Position numbers and translations under genes: made by a program. The notes under the pieces were generated by a model, which was not told the DNA's origin, did no database searches, and saw only the letters and a program-made list of their open reading frames with translations. A DNA stretch of 64,000 bases. Source: Halochromatium roseum (GTDB taxonomy: Bacteria; Pseudomonadota; Gammaproteobacteria; Chromatiales; Chromatiaceae). Location: positions 186,001-250,000 of the forward strand of contig NZ_NHSH01000065.1 in the NCBI RefSeq assembly GCF_016653315.1, given 5' to 3'. Below, one piece after another: positions 63,543 through 64,000 of this stretch. Position 1 is the first letter of the stretch. The number at the start of each line of letters is the position of its first letter.

Positions 63543-64000
63543 ATGAGTGACCCCGCGAACGCACCCCGAGAGATCAACGCCATCAGCGCGGCCGAGGCGC
63601 TTGCCCACGCCTTGGAGCTGACCCACGATTCAGCCTCCCGCTATGCACAGCTCCAGGCTTGCCTCGAAGCACACCACAACCAGGCCGCGGCCGATATCTT
63701 GGGCCGCGTCGTCGAGCTGACGCTCGCCACAGCAAGCTCGATGCCAGGTCTCAAACCGCCCGAGCAGCTGCCACGCATCGCGCCTTGGGAGCTGATCTGG
63801 CGCTGCCCTGACCTGCTCGCGATGCGTCTCGGTGACAACGCGCCAACCGCCTGCAATCATCTGATCGGCGAGGCCGAGCTACTGCGACTGGTCCTCAGGC
63901 GTGAGCGCTGCGCGCACGAGTGCTATGCAAACGCCTGCGAGCAGGTCGCCTCGCCAGCAACGCAAAAGATGCTGAGCGCTATCGCGACGCGACAGCAGGA
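63543..64000 (+). CDS. Ferritin-like (rubrerythrin-type) domain protein, truncated by the right edge
   Basis: The visible 152 residues start MSDPANAPREINAISAAEALAHALELTHDSASRYAQLQACLEAHHN and contain a second helix pair, RRERCAHECYANACEQVASPATQKMLSAIATRQQ. This resembles the two halves of a ferritin-like four-helix bundle with metal-binding Glu/His residues. No rubredoxin domain is seen so far. It begins five bases after the korB stop, so it is probably in the kor operon. The class is by eye, and the C-terminus lies outside the window. Confidence 0.7.
   Translation, partial: MSDPANAPREINAISAAEALAHALELTHDSASRYAQLQACLEAHHNQAAADILGRVVELTLATASSMPGLKPPEQLPRIAPWELIWRCPDLLAMRLGDNAPTACNHLIGEAELLRLVLRRERCAHECYANACEQVASPATQKMLSAIATRQQ

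Overview
The window reads as one contiguous piece of chromosome from a GC-rich gammaproteobacterium that oxidises reduced sulfur, most likely a purple sulfur bacterium (Chromatiaceae) or close relative. The evidence is a stand-alone soxY-soxZ pair, an Allochromatium-type 2[4Fe-4S] ferredoxin, a korAB-type 2-oxoacid:ferredoxin oxidoreductase, and gammaproteobacterial gene orders (tig-clpP-clpX-lon-hup-tRNAs-ppiD; ftsY-ftsE-ftsX-rpoH; trmJ-cysE-iscR opposite suhB). No photosynthesis gene lies in the window, so phototrophy is an inference. I see no transposase, integrase, phage gene or CRISPR array.

Layout. 1-13.5 kb: complex I operon nuoA to nuoM on the minus strand (nuoM cut by the left edge), with a good sigma-70 promoter before nuoA and tRNA-Leu(GAG), secG and tpiA upstream. 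15-23 kb: smpB, a CoA-binding protein, a secreted gamma-glutamyltranspeptidase, ferredoxin, coaD, rsmD and a pair of M16 peptidases. 23-27 kb: ftsY-ftsE-ftsX and rpoH. 27.3-31.5 kb: a small accessory patch with an ABM-domain protein, an unrecognised secreted Cys-rich protein, a P-loop ATPase and a two-helix membrane protein. 31.5-38.5 kb: a complete peptide-type ABC importer operon. 38.7-49 kb: fabI, ppiD, tRNA-Asp, tRNA-Val, HU, lon, clpX, clpP, tig. 49-54.3 kb: two small proteins, a MoxR ATPase with its VWA/metallopeptidase-like partner, and a BepA-type M48 protease. 54.6-57.7 kb: soxYZ, an acyltransferase, a rhodanese and iscR. 57.8-64 kb: cysE, trmJ, suhB, korA, korB and a truncated ferritin-like protein.

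How it fits together. Complex I (possibly run in reverse for NAD+ reduction in a lithotroph), SoxYZ as sulfur carrier, a rhodanese, a ferredoxin and KorAB suit a sulfur- and ferredoxin-based metabolism. RpoH, Lon, ClpXP, trigger factor, PpiD and BepA give a dense protein quality-control block.

The most unusual signal is not a gene. Short tandem repeats with units of 6, 9, 12, 15 or 18 bp recur through the window, mostly at gene 3' ends, in spacers and in linkers of proteins. At two gene ends (nuoI and an ABC permease) each unit carries a stop codon in the reading frame of the preceding gene, so in-frame stops recur at exactly 15 or 12 nt. A second signal is a dispersed intergenic element found twice, containing an inverted repeat TGAAT-N8-ATTCA.
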